Notes under the pieces: model-generated
Told to the model about the DNA's origin: nothing
The model's database searches: none
What the model saw: only the letters and a program-made list of their open reading frames with translations
Shown: in pieces, positions 48,401 to 55,694 of the stretch
Layout of the letters: each line of letters opens with the position of its first letter
How positions within the stretch are numbered: the first letter of the stretch is position 1
Source: Rathayibacter iranicus NCPPB 2253 = VKM Ac-1602
Lineage (GTDB): Bacteria; Actinomycetota; Actinomycetes; Actinomycetales; Microbacteriaceae
DNA length: 56,156 nt
Assembly: GCF_003149025.1 (NCBI RefSeq)
Contig: NZ_QGDV01000019.1
Location: 1-56,156 of the forward strand
Direction of reading: 5' to 3'
Made by a program: the position numbers and the translations under genes

Positions 48401-49936
48401 CTCATGGCGGCGGAGACGCTGCGCAAGCCAGGTGCCGACGCGACCGAGGACGAACTCCGCGACTACGAGGTGCTCTCGAGCATCAACGACGCGAAGAAGA
48501 ACATCGGCGCGAAGGCTGCCCGCACGGTGCGGGAGGCCCGGTCCACCGGGTTCACCCTCATCCTCGCCGCGCAGGAGCTCAAAGCGGAGACGCTCAAAGC
48601 CATCCCCGGCGGCACGAGCCTAAAGAACAACATGTCGTCGCTGATTCTCGGCAAGGCGTCCTTCGGCTCGCTGATGTCAGCGTTGAAGGCTCCTACCGAG
48701 GCGCCGGATCTGGGCGAGGTCGTCCCCACTGGTCGCGGCATCTACGAGTCGTCCAAGTCGAAACCGTTCGCAGTCCAGGCCTGGTATGACAACAACCACG
48801 TCGAGTCGATGGTCTCCCACATCACGGCCGTCCGAGCGCCGCTGGACCCGAGCAAGAAGGCAGATCTCGCACCGTACCTGCCGACGACCGGCGGCGGTCC
48901 CGTGTTCGGCGAGATCATCGACGACACCGAGGCGCCGCACGACGATACCGTCATCGACATGGGCGAGCTCGACCTGAGCTTCGACTTCGGCGGCGGCGAT
49001 GACGACGGGCTCGGAATCGACTTCGACGCGCTCCCTGCCGACGCCGCTGACGGGACGTCCGATAAGACGTCCGAGCCGGACGTGCCGGCCGATGCGTTCC
49101 TGGCGGACGACGGTGACGCTCCCGGAGCGACGATTGAGGCCTCGACGTTCGACACCGACACGATCGCCTTCGACGACGAGCCGCTCGAGTTCGACATCGA
49201 CGCCATCGACATGCCCGACACCGTCGAAGCCCCACCGGCTGCAGCGGGGGGCAAGCCGCCGGCCGGACCGCGAAGCTACGGCGATCGCGTGCTGTTCCTC
49301 GACGTCGACCGAACGGTCTCGCCGATCGTGCGCAGCGACGACTGGCACGACTTCCGAACGATCGCCGACGTGCCTGGCGGGGCCGCCTGGATCTCCGACA
49401 CGATGCTCGGCCGTCTCGGCGATCTGCCCGCGACGGTCGTGTGGCTGAGCGACTGGGAGGCCGAGGCGGGGCCCGCGCTCAACGAGCCGCTGGGCCAGCC
49501 AGCGCATTCGCTCACCAGGAACGACGCCGACGAAGACCTCGGCTGGTGGAAGGTCGGCGCCGTCGCCCGGTTCCTCCGCGAGCACCCACAGGTGACCTCC
49601 TTCGCTGTCGCCGACGACCACCTCGGCACGCTCGACGACCTCGGCATCAGCCGTGGCGACCTCATCGCGGACGTCGCCCGCCAGTCGGGAGCGCGAGTCG
49701 CGCTCATTACCCCCGAGGACGGGCTCACCTCCTCGGACGTGGAACGCCTGGCGGCGTTCTTCGACGGGCAGGACCCGGAGCCTGCCAGCGCCGCCCAGAC
49801 CGCACCGGCGCTCGACCAGCCCGTCGTCGACTTCGACACCGCCCCTCCCGCGGTCCAGGCGCCCGTCGTCGACCTCGACCTGTTCCGCACCCCAACCATC
49901 CCCACCGTCACCGCTCCGGCTGTCAGCTTCGACTGA
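45488..49936 (+). CDS. FtsK/SpoIIIE-type transfer ATPase fused to a HAD-like C-terminal domain
   Basis: 1,482 residues, AAGGA before ATG 45488. Residues 15-60 and 140-280 contain several membrane helices. Residues about 300-800 form a large domain. The FtsK motor has Walker A VLGGTGSGKSAALQ (about 870), ADPMKLAADF and Walker B VMVIIDEFTSLMA (about 962). An Asp/Glu-rich linker (about 1150-1260) leads to a HAD domain: LFLDVDRTVSPIV (about 1270, DxD), TVVWLSDWEAEAGP, WWKVGAVARFL and FAVADDHLG, close to the HAD domains of RNA-repair proteins. The motor is TcpA-like (conjugative dsDNA translocase). The HAD fusion is unusual. Pro/Asp-rich end. Confidence 0.87.
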   Translation: MPHARTQQPPASLTPYVLVIAVIVATVVAALRYPGVVALWVGVVVSAFFTVAPLFTGQKDTNGTPTVNGPGEARKMQQHRMWSELRWKLILPGIDWLPNAPRQLREWLPSTNPQGPALALIGRSPRAAAALSKVRPLVYVLATVTAVAWLVLPTRFVTVAAYGAAAAAFTLPTDALGLNWAWANTAAAYVLVTQVDMSMRRHIDADDPSDGVRISVLARRLREGGWAAAVPAIGALVGAAALTAGLLINLHLAGVAWLFAPDWLLGVGVTAAIAAGFLHLLVRREALTSWRQTKAARAAWKPRWAGLKLSPAPYLISHTRVGEACTTVDTFEAPGTLGAAGAIALHQKLMPMMGSGVRFAMLPAPDIDGDGQPIEGSRHPLRFRVITWQQSTLPDATDPNVDRDELALFLETVVYNAVLEAKQWQPILLGVDPIFRQEGSQPTAAWASVWVSPDGTAANSLSAVRGTVSAVLQTEAYVDDPDGIATLYLGAVKAPTTTLRDPGLLAHMEQLEVTARWGQRWADALKLGEKPPVIQHAVYKEAALADGTVIHCQPFMVKQGLDPTAFFGQEMRKKLATTLAAAPFVTVTGFVVAGYREGERHTQGLSVIWSNGQVPSNPANINPGGSSFATRWALAGAINDAFDAAKLVRPEVSSVRPLTDRDDSIGHIWQINLRLYGGVTSAAVKLAQEKIRMSLGCDWLRLTEIEDGVAIYAGASPKFPTVVFARTGRSNSTQNRDKTISLDWEQAFLDAKVASKVDGTAPKLLKSGVLPSNDKVQVLEFSLPRGVNRGEVKEAVSKLVGLTGNEYIEVRAGSTPSSFTLLVCEFNPMPFPARFNWDAVAASKALPFATNVEGAPVEIDIMADPHLLVLGGTGSGKSAALQVLLTLALLRGWEVFLADPMKLAADFRYGEPWMRAIAIDEGSTSAMMNLIFAEVDRRRQLNGRYGVASYRDLPEDVRPAHVMVIIDEFTSLMAAETLRKPGADATEDELRDYEVLSSINDAKKNIGAKAARTVREARSTGFTLILAAQELKAETLKAIPGGTSLKNNMSSLILGKASFGSLMSALKAPTEAPDLGEVVPTGRGIYESSKSKPFAVQAWYDNNHVESMVSHITAVRAPLDPSKKADLAPYLPTTGGGPVFGEIIDDTEAPHDDTVIDMGELDLSFDFGGGDDDGLGIDFDALPADAADGTSDKTSEPDVPADAFLADDGDAPGATIEASTFDTDTIAFDDEPLEFDIDAIDMPDTVEAPPAAAGGKPPAGPRSYGDRVLFLDVDRTVSPIVRSDDWHDFRTIADVPGGAAWISDTMLGRLGDLPATVVWLSDWEAEAGPALNEPLGQPAHSLTRNDADEDLGWWKVGAVARFLREHPQVTSFAVADDHLGTLDDLGISRGDLIADVARQSGARVALITPEDGLTSSDVERLAAFFDGQDPEPASAAQTAPALDQPVVDFDTAPPAVQAPVVDLDLFRTPTIPTVTAPAVSFD

Positions 49937-49957
49937 CCACTCGAAAGGCACCACCCC

Positions 49958-50737
49958 ATGATGGGAACCTCCCACGCACTCACCGGCGCCGCGGCGTGGG
50001 TCGCTGTCACGTCCACCGCAGCGCAGCTGCCTGCATTCGCCTGGCACCCGCTGGAACCGGCGGCGGTCGCGCTCGGCGCCGTCGTCTGCGCGGGAGCTGC
50101 GCTCCTGCCCGACGCCGACCACCACAACGCGACGATCGCACACTCGGTGCCCGGCGCCGCGAAGCTCGCTACCGCCGCCGTCGGCGCGCTCAGCGGCGGC
50201 CACCGGCACGGCACGCACTCCGGCATCTCAGCGGTCGCGGTGCTGTTCGGGGCGCTGTGGCTGACCGGCTCCGGGTGGCTGGACATCGACAACGGCCCCG
50301 CCTTCACCGTCGTCGCCGGCGCTGTCGCCGCCGCGTTGCTCGCGTTTGCCGTCAAGGTGCTCCGCATCACGAAGCGGTGGCCGCTCGGGTGGACTGTCGG
50401 CGTCGCCCTCGCTGCGCTCATCACATGGCTCGCGCCCGGTCAGTGGTCGTGGCTGCCGTTGTGCGTCGCCGTCGGCTGGATCGTCCACCTCGCCGGCGAC
50501 TTCCTCACCACGGGCGGCCTGCCGCTGGCTTGGCCACTCAAGCCGAAGGCGCCAAAGGCGTGGGCGCAGACTCCCCTGCTCGGTTCGCTCTGGACCCGAG
50601 GCGGCTACTTTGCCCTTCCCGCGCTTGGGAACGCCGGCTCCTGGCGAGAGTGGCTGCTGATGGTGCCCGTCGCCGTCTACGCGGTCGCCGGCATCGCGCT
50701 CGCTGGAGCGGCGGCCCTGCCGACGGTGTTCGGCTAG
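49958..50737 (+). CDS. YdjM/DUF457-family membrane metal-dependent hydrolase-like protein
   Basis: 259 residues; ATG 49958, GAAAGG upstream. Signature residues: GTSHALTGAAAW, GAALLPDADHHNATIAHS, SGGHRHGTHSGIS and HLAGDFLTTGG, the His/Asp pattern of YdjM-type LexA-regulated membrane hydrolases, with about six helices. Last gene of the transfer cluster (21 bp after the FtsK-HAD stop). The C-terminal helices fit membrane insertion. Substrate unknown. Its stop overlaps the tail of a converging remnant. Confidence 0.85.
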   Translation: MMGTSHALTGAAAWVAVTSTAAQLPAFAWHPLEPAAVALGAVVCAGAALLPDADHHNATIAHSVPGAAKLATAAVGALSGGHRHGTHSGISAVAVLFGALWLTGSGWLDIDNGPAFTVVAGAVAAALLAFAVKVLRITKRWPLGWTVGVALAALITWLAPGQWSWLPLCVAVGWIVHLAGDFLTTGGLPLAWPLKPKAPKAWAQTPLLGSLWTRGGYFALPALGNAGSWREWLLMVPVAVYAVAGIALAGAAALPTVFG

Positions 50738-51027
50738 CTCTGACCCCACGTCCCGCCGAGGGGCTCCTCGTACACGGTCGGTGTCGTCGATCGACGTTGC
50801 GAGCCTGTGAGCGCCGACGAGGGCGTCCTGGCCGCCGGTCTGCGCCCGTTTCTGAGTTAGGGCATCGTCGGTCATCTCCTCGCCGACCTCGCTGAAGTCG
50901 TCACATTCGCCGCCGGCGGTGCCTTTGGGATCGTGCACGAACGCGGCTGCGCGCTGCAGCGGGTCAGTTGCAGGGCGGGGATGGTCATGGCGGCGGCAGC
51001 GATGACGCTGATCCGTCTCTGAGCCAT
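50734..51027 (-). pseudogene. Small exported-looking protein, frameshifted
   Basis: Starts MAQRRISVIAAAAMTIPALQ (signal-like helix) from ATG 51025-51027. Then a frame change to AAAFVHDPKGTAGGECDDFS, EVGEEMTDDALTQKRAQTGG and LVGAHRLATSIDDT, and another to TVYEEPLGGTWGQS at the stop 50734-50736. About 98 residues when rejoined. No family recognised. Confidence 0.5.
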
Positions 51028-51052
51028 GAGCCTATTGACGGCCGCAGTGGCG

Positions 51053-51313
51053 TCAGACCCGGGCCATCGCGTCCAGGTTGGACAGAATCCCTGGGAGCAC
51101 CGCCAGCACAGCCACGACGAGCCGCACGACCAGCTCCGGGGCGCCCATTCCTCCGGGCAGCCGAGTGTCGACGTCCGCGAGTCCGTCCCAGCCCGTCTGG
51201 GGCGTGAGAACCGGTTTGGTTGCCGGTGGGGTGACGTCGTCCTGACGACGCTCCCGCATCTGCGCTTGGAGGCGGCAGTAGCAACGCTCGAGCATTGCAA
51301 GCACGGATGCCAC
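51053..51313 (-). CDS. Hypothetical membrane protein (86 aa)
   Basis: GTG 51313 (MASVLAMLERCYCRLQAQMR); an upstream hydrophobic stretch in frame suggests the native start was a little earlier. A polar middle follows, then a C-terminal helix (PELVVRLVVAVLAVLPGILS). Two membrane segments if the longer start is used. Unknown function. Same strand as the remnant that follows. Confidence 0.45.
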   Translation of the reverse strand: MASVLAMLERCYCRLQAQMRERRQDDVTPPATKPVLTPQTGWDGLADVDTRLPGGMGAPELVVRLVVAVLAVLPGILSNLDAMARV

Positions 51314-51445
51314 GCCGAGGACGACTGCGCGTATGAAAGGAGGGCCAGACGGCCCGAGGAAACGTTTGACAGCTCGGAGGCGCCGCTTGCACGACGGTGA
51401 CGTCCAATCGTCTGAGGCGAACGTAGCGGCGCGGTGCGCACCGAA

Positions 51446-51473
51446 AGAGCCGGACGCGAGAACGTCCGGCTCT
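51446..51473. terminator. Hairpin terminator
   Basis: Perfect 11-bp stem AGAGCCGGACG / CGTCCGGCTCT with a 6-nt loop, preceded by GAAA. It lies 27 bp after the stop of the 51500 gene on the minus strand; probable terminator of that operon. Confidence 0.8.
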
Positions 51474-51499
51474 CTCGGGAAGGTGCGGCGGTGGGGCTG

Positions 51500-52084
51500 C
51501 TACGCGGCTGCGCCGGGAAGAGCGGCCAGCGGCGGCCCCGGCCTCGGCAGGCGCGACGCCATCTTGTCCAGCTTCAGGTCCTCGTAGTCGGGCTGGTAGC
51601 TCGGGTCGGCCGGGTTGAACGCCGGATCGACGCCGTTGGATACGATCGCGTGGACGACCCGGACGGTGCGGTTCTTACCGGCGATGACGGCCTTCTCGAT
51701 GCGCATGGTCACCGCAACCCGATGGCCAACGAGGGTCTGCGCCTTCTTAGCGACCTCCTGGCCCTCGACGGTGTCAGTCCGGTCCGTGCGCACGAGCTCC
51801 TTACCGTTCGGGTGGTGGTCGCTGGGGCGAGTCTTCAAGAACATGACGCCGCGCGTGGACGTGATCTCCTTGTCGACGAACAGCAGCGTTCCGTAGAACG
51901 TCGTGGTCTTCGTCGTCGCCTCGGCGCGGATCGCCTCCTTGTCGAACTCTGCCAGGACAGGAGACCCTTCGGCGAAGCAGTCGAGGAGGAGCCGGGTCTG
52001 CGCCGCGACGCTCTCGAGGGTGGCGCCCGGTCCTGCCGCTCGGTGGGCGGCGAAGATGATCTCGTTGCGCTCGGGAGTGCTCAT
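51500..52084 (-). CDS. Hypothetical protein with beta-rich core (194 aa)
   Basis: Starts MSTPERNEIIFAAHRAAGPG. Helical N-terminus (LESVAAQTRLLLDCFAEGSP), then a strand-rich domain (TKTTTFYGTLLFVDKEITST, VGHRVAVTMRIEKAVIAGKN, TVRVVHAIVSNGVDP) that could be an OB-like fold, and a short tail. No known motif. Last gene of the minus-strand unit behind the nuclease; the position beside a RecB-like protein hints at DNA metabolism, no more. Confidence 0.65.
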   Translation of the reverse strand: MSTPERNEIIFAAHRAAGPGATLESVAAQTRLLLDCFAEGSPVLAEFDKEAIRAEATTKTTTFYGTLLFVDKEITSTRGVMFLKTRPSDHHPNGKELVRTDRTDTVEGQEVAKKAQTLVGHRVAVTMRIEKAVIAGKNRTVRVVHAIVSNGVDPAFNPADPSYQPDYEDLKLDKMASRLPRPGPPLAALPGAAA

Positions 52085-52115
52085 GGTGTCGTATCTCGAT
52101 CCATTTCGTGTCAGA

Positions 52116-52553
52116 TCAGGCGGCGGCGACGGCAGCGGGAGCCGCGGGGATGAAGACCGCGAACGCGTCCACGGGGAACGCCTGGTAGTCCAGGAGGCCG
52201 AGCGCGATGGATGTCTTCGCCTGCAGCAGGTTCTTCTGCAGGGTGACCCACGCCGCCCAGTCCGCAGCGTCCTGCCCGAACGGGGCAGGACGCAGGCGGA
52301 GGTTGCTCGCCAGAGCGAAGCCGAGACGCGCGTGGCGACCGAACTCCCAGCCGACCGCGTCGAAAAGGGTCTGCTCGGTGTCGGTGAGGACGTGGGCGAG
52401 GGTCTGCGCGAAGGCACTCATGGTCGTCGGCGTGAGCGCCTGGCCGCGCTCGTCGAGGTGCTCGGTCGCAGTGTCCACGAGACTGAACGCCGCCATCGCG
52501 GCATACTCGGAGGCCGGGTACTTGGCCAGGGTCGGGGTCGTGTCGTTCGTCAT
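52116..52553 (-). CDS. Hypothetical helical protein, probable separate gene at 3' end of nuclease frame
   Basis: Internal ATG 52551-52553 begins MTNDTTPTLAKYPASEYAAM, about 40 nt after the CCGCGCATAGA motif at 52594-52604. 145 residues, all helical: MAAFSLVDTATEHLDERGQA, MSAFAQTLAHVLTDTEQTLF, GRHARLGFALASNLRLRPAP and WVTLQKNLLQAKTSIALGLL. No known family. Could be expressed both as a fusion tail and alone. Confidence 0.5.
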   Translation of the reverse strand: MTNDTTPTLAKYPASEYAAMAAFSLVDTATEHLDERGQALTPTTMSAFAQTLAHVLTDTEQTLFDAVGWEFGRHARLGFALASNLRLRPAPFGQDAADWAAWVTLQKNLLQAKTSIALGLLDYQAFPVDAFAVFIPAAPAAVAAA

Positions 52554-53708
52554 GCTGGGCGCCTTCTCGGGAGGGGTGAAGTGTTCTCCTGCCTCTATGC
52601 GCGGGGCGTTCGGGAGGTGTTCGGCACCGGGCGCCCGCGCCCGGCCCTTGGCTGCGGCCGGGGCCAGGGCAGGCGCAGCGGCCGGTCGCACGGAGACGAC
52701 GGGGATGCCAAGCGCGACCTTCGACGGCAGTGTCTCCGCGTGCGCCTTCGCCTTGTCCGAGGTGAGCTTTGGGATCGGGCACGAGTTCACCAGGGGGCAC
52801 CACCCGCAGAGGTTCGACGGGGTCGCATCAAACGCACCCGCGTCGGCGGAGTCGTTCATGGTGTTCCACGCCTCTTTGAACGACGCAAGTGCCTGAGCCA
52901 TCGGCCCCGGGCTGAGGTCGATGACGCGGGACTTGCCGGCGCCGATGTACAGCAGACGCGCGTCGACAGGGAACTCTCCGTCTAGTTCGGCGACCAGCGC
53001 CGCGTACCGGCGCTGCTGGTCTCCGTTCGCGTCCCCGAAGCGCGGGTTGTGGGGCTTGTAGGCACCGCTCTTGTAGTCCCGCACGGCCAGCGCGGTCCCC
53101 GACCCGTCAAGCCGGGGCACCCGGTCGACGCGATCGACGAACGCCCGCGCGGGGACCCCGTTGATGACCACGTTCTGGATGTCGAGTTCAATGGAGTGCA
53201 CATCCACGACCGTCGGGTCCTCGATGTCCCAGTCACCGAGGGCAAGGGCGGTGACGCGACCGGTCCATGTGACCTTCATCTCTTCGTTGACGCGCTCGAG
53301 CGCAGCGGTGTCGTCGAGGTTGACGGTCCCATCGGGTTTGGTCAGAGCCTTGATGATGACGGGCCTGACATCGCCGCGCGGGTCGTGGATGCGTTCGATG
53401 GTCCACTCCTCGGCGGCGAGTTCGACGACCCGTTCCCTCGCGAGGTCCTGGCTTCGTTCGGACGGCTCGTGCTCGTAGACGAACTCGAGAGCCGAGTGCG
53501 CACCGACGCCCACCTCATTTGGTGCGAACGGGTCCGACGGTCGAGGGATGAGCGTGTCCCCGACAGCCGATGCGGGGCACTTAAGGAAGTTCTCCGCGAC
53601 GCTGTGACTCAGCTGCCGGCGGCGGATGCGGCGGAGCTTGTCGGGGTCGACCACCACCAGCTGGGCGCCATGCCAGGCGGTACCTTCGAGGTGGGGAGAT
53701 GTGCTCAC
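52116..53708 (-). CDS. RecB/Cas4-like PD-(D/E)XK nuclease, frame runs into following domain
   Basis: One open frame of 530 residues from GTG 53706-53708. Residues 1-330: ENFLKCPASAVGD (first Cys), EVGVGAHSALEFVYEHEP (catalytic E/H region), RAFVDRVDRVPRL and LAVRDYKSGAYKPHN (D...D-x-K), and CGWCPLVNSCPIP (three Cys). The single early plus three late cysteines match the Fe-S nucleases (AddB/Cas4 type). Residues 335-385 are Ala/Pro linker. From Met386 a second unit follows that has its own promoter motif, so the stop of the nuclease gene may have been lost. No recombinase partner in the window. Confidence 0.82.
   Translation of the reverse strand: MSTSPHLEGTAWHGAQLVVVDPDKLRRIRRRQLSHSVAENFLKCPASAVGDTLIPRPSDPFAPNEVGVGAHSALEFVYEHEPSERSQDLARERVVELAAEEWTIERIHDPRGDVRPVIIKALTKPDGTVNLDDTAALERVNEEMKVTWTGRVTALALGDWDIEDPTVVDVHSIELDIQNVVINGVPARAFVDRVDRVPRLDGSGTALAVRDYKSGAYKPHNPRFGDANGDQQRRYAALVAELDGEFPVDARLLYIGAGKSRVIDLSPGPMAQALASFKEAWNTMNDSADAGAFDATPSNLCGWCPLVNSCPIPKLTSDKAKAHAETLPSKVALGIPVVSVRPAAAPALAPAAAKGRARAPGAEHLPNAPRIEAGEHFTPPEKAPSMTNDTTPTLAKYPASEYAAMAAFSLVDTATEHLDERGQALTPTTMSAFAQTLAHVLTDTEQTLFDAVGWEFGRHARLGFALASNLRLRPAPFGQDAADWAAWVTLQKNLLQAKTSIALGLLDYQAFPVDAFAVFIPAAPAAVAAA
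52594..52604 (-). promoter_or_regulatory. CCGCGCATAGA promoter motif inside the nuclease frame
   Basis: Perfect copy on the minus strand, inside the open frame of the nuclease, upstream of internal ATG 52553. The TAG inside the motif would stop the nuclease in another frame. Confidence 0.5.
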
Positions 53709-53714
53709 GCCTCC

Positions 53715-53725
53715 GCTATGCGCGG
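53715..53725 (-). promoter_or_regulatory. CCGCGCATAGC promoter motif of nuclease gene
   Basis: Copy followed by GGAGGC and GTG 53708, the usual 6-nt spacing. Confidence 0.55.
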
Positions 53726-54247
53726 CGGGGTGTCGAGCGGTTCCGGCGAGGTGGTTGACCGCTCGCGGAGGTACCGCGGAATCGGTCCCCGCGGAGGTCT
53801 CCGCGACCCGCCAGGGCAGCTCTGTCGGCGCACGACGGCAGTCAGGGTCCGACCGGTTTGGCCTTACTCGCCAACTAGCTCAGCCTCAAGCTGCGCTTTC
53901 CACGCGAAGTCACCTTCCCAGTTCTCCCAGAAGCCATCTTTCTTTTCCTCATCCGACAAATCGTCGTAGTACGTCCAGTCGCTCTCAACCTGACCTGTCG
54001 TGGTGTCGACCGCCCAGAGAAAACGCACCGGAGACTTACCCTGCAAATTACGGAGGATGTCATGCAACTCAACGATTCGCGGTCTGACGAAAGCGACACT
54101 CTCAGCGAACCCGGCGTCATCCAAAACGGTCGAGACGCCGAACACGCGCCCACCCATTACGACATTCCGAAGATTGCCTTCGGAACTGGTAATATTCCCT
54201 TGACTGTCGTCCGTAATCTTGCCTTGAACGTAAAACTTGTCGACCTT

Positions 54248-55156
54248 GAGGCTTATGCAAAATTGGCTTCTTGTTGAGTGAAGAAGATGAGGCAGCGGAC
54301 GGCGTTGAAGGCGTCGTGGAAGGTGTGTAGTGGTCGCCTGTAGTCTGTGTGGAATATGCGCCAGGTTTTGATGTTCGCAATTGTTCTCTCGATGACGTAT
54401 CGGTGGGTGTTCACGAAGCGATTGTGTTGTTTCGCGTGATCTGGAAGATGTTCTTCGCCTAGTCTCTTTTTTATCGGTGTGACCATTCCGGTGCCTTGGT
54501 AGCCTTTGTCGGCCAGCGTGTTCGAGAGGTTGAGGATGTCGGCTAACCCGGTTTCTCGAAAAGCGTGGGCATCGTGGTGCTTGCCCGCGATGGGATCCGA
54601 GATGTGGATCAACCGGCCGGAGAGGTCGGCGAGGACTTGGCAGTTGTGCCCTGTGGTCTTGTGTTTCCCGGAGTACAGTTCGGGCGCGTCTGCCCAGGAC
54701 CAGCACGGGAGGAGGGTGCCGTCGATGACGGCCGTCGTCCCGCGGAGCGCGGCCTCGACGTCCGGCTGCTCGTCGTCGACAACGACGTTGAGCATCGCCT
54801 CAACCACCGCGATCGTTCGTGACACGGTCGACTGACTGACACCGATCACATCAGCGATCAACTGCTCGGTGACATTCTGGCGATAATAGAGAAGAGTGAT
54901 CTGCAGTGCCCCCGCGAGCGAGAGTGTGCGTGGCCGTCCTCGACGCCGACGCCACGTGAACTCGTTCTCGATCCGTTCGGCGAGGATCGCGTAGTGCTCG
55001 GCCGTCATTCCCGTAGTAGTCTGTGTGCGCACCGGCTGGTTCCCTTGCGAAGAGTGTCTGTCAGATGTTGCTCTTCAAGCACAGCGGACCAGCCGGTGTT
55101 ATCCGTGACCGACACGCGCGAATCCATCTCGATCAATCGAATTTTGCATAAGCCTC
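54248..55156 (-). mobile_element. IS5-family insertion sequence, complete
   Basis: 909 bp with perfect 17-bp terminal inverted repeats GAGGCTTATGCAAAATT (54248-54264 and complement 55140-55156). Flanked by a 3-bp direct duplication CTT (54245-54247 and 55157-55159), AAG in the target gene. One transposase gene fills it. Both ends are intact, so it may be recent and mobile. Confidence 0.9.
54253..55032 (-). CDS. IS5-family DDE transposase
   Basis: 259 residues. N-terminal HTH (LLYYRQNVTEQLIADVIGVS then QSTVSRTIAVVEAM). DDE core: AVIDGTLLPCWSW (first Asp), SGKHKTTGHNCQVLADLSGR, LADKGYQGTGMVTP (second Asp), ERTIANIKTWRIFHTDYR (Glu). The stop TAA lies inside the left terminal repeat. Full length with no frameshift, so probably active. 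Confidence 0.92.
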   Translation of the reverse strand: MRTQTTTGMTAEHYAILAERIENEFTWRRRRGRPRTLSLAGALQITLLYYRQNVTEQLIADVIGVSQSTVSRTIAVVEAMLNVVVDDEQPDVEAALRGTTAVIDGTLLPCWSWADAPELYSGKHKTTGHNCQVLADLSGRLIHISDPIAGKHHDAHAFRETGLADILNLSNTLADKGYQGTGMVTPIKKRLGEEHLPDHAKQHNRFVNTHRYVIERTIANIKTWRIFHTDYRRPLHTFHDAFNAVRCLIFFTQQEANFA

Positions 55157-55251
55157 CTTGTCGCCAACTTGCTCCAGAGTGAAGCCCATGTTCTCGTCCT
55201 GGATCTTCGACAGTCGTTCAAAACTGGTCTCGTTGGGCATCGTTTTCTACT

Positions 55252-55659
55252 TCAGTCGGTCTCGGGTATAGTATTTGAGAAATCGCGGGTCACCGGTTCG
55301 CCGTCGATTTTGTATTGAACGTCGAAGCCCGTGGGTCGTTTGCTTCTGTCGTACAAAACCTTGATGTCAATGTCGGTGACAGCGCTGGGTGGTTCTTTCG
55401 TCAGTGCTTTTCGCCTAGAGCGTTCCATTTCCGTCCATTTCGAGCCCGCGCCGCGGTTGACTGCTGTTGCTTGGCTGAGGCGGTTGTCGAGTTCTGGGCT
55501 GCCGTCGAAGACATCCGCGATCAGGTGACCCGCGTCGCCCGTGGGGAGCTTACCTGGCGTGTTCCGCTCATGCTTGAAGCGAGGGCGGCCGGTGGGCTTC
55601 AGATGGAGGTTCTCGACGATGACCCGCTCGATCAGACCGTCAGCATTCGTTTCATACAC
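55252..55659 (-). CDS. Orphan C-terminal nuclease toxin domain (DNA/RNA non-specific endonuclease-like)
   Basis: 135 residues. YETNADGLIERVIVENLHLK opens as polymorphic-toxin C-termini do; then KLPTGDAGHLIADVFDGSPE (the D-x-GH-LI catalytic His block), LSQATAVNRGAGSKWTEMER (N-R-G), and VLYDRSKRPTGFDVQYKIDG. This is the Endonuclease_NS_2-type toxin fold. There is no ribosome site, and the frame is open upstream (NAPGTNQQHV), so it is likely a displaced toxin tip rather than a stand-alone gene. It sits 12 nt before immunity copy B and 35 nt after immunity copy A. Confidence 0.8.
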   Translation of the reverse strand: MYETNADGLIERVIVENLHLKPTGRPRFKHERNTPGKLPTGDAGHLIADVFDGSPELDNRLSQATAVNRGAGSKWTEMERSRRKALTKEPPSAVTDIDIKVLYDRSKRPTGFDVQYKIDGEPVTRDFSNTIPETD

Positions 55660-55694
55660 GTGCTGTTGGTTCGTGCCGGGTGCATTCGGTGGCC

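Larger units (their letters stand above)
53864..55240 (-). pseudogene. Polymorphic-toxin immunity protein (copy B) split by IS5-family element
   Basis: 5' piece 55240-55157: MPNETSFERLSKIQDENMGF then TLEQVGDK. After the IS the gene continues VDKFYVQGKITDDSQGNITS, VMGGRVFGVSTVLDDAGFAE, LHDILRNLQGKSPVRFLWAV and SDWTYYDDLSDEEKKDGFWE to the TAA at 53864. Excising the IS with one AAG duplicate restores VGDKVDKF exactly as in copy A at 55695. Paralogue of copy A; YezG/DUF600-like small immunity fold is my best guess. Inactive because of the insertion. Confidence 0.8.
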
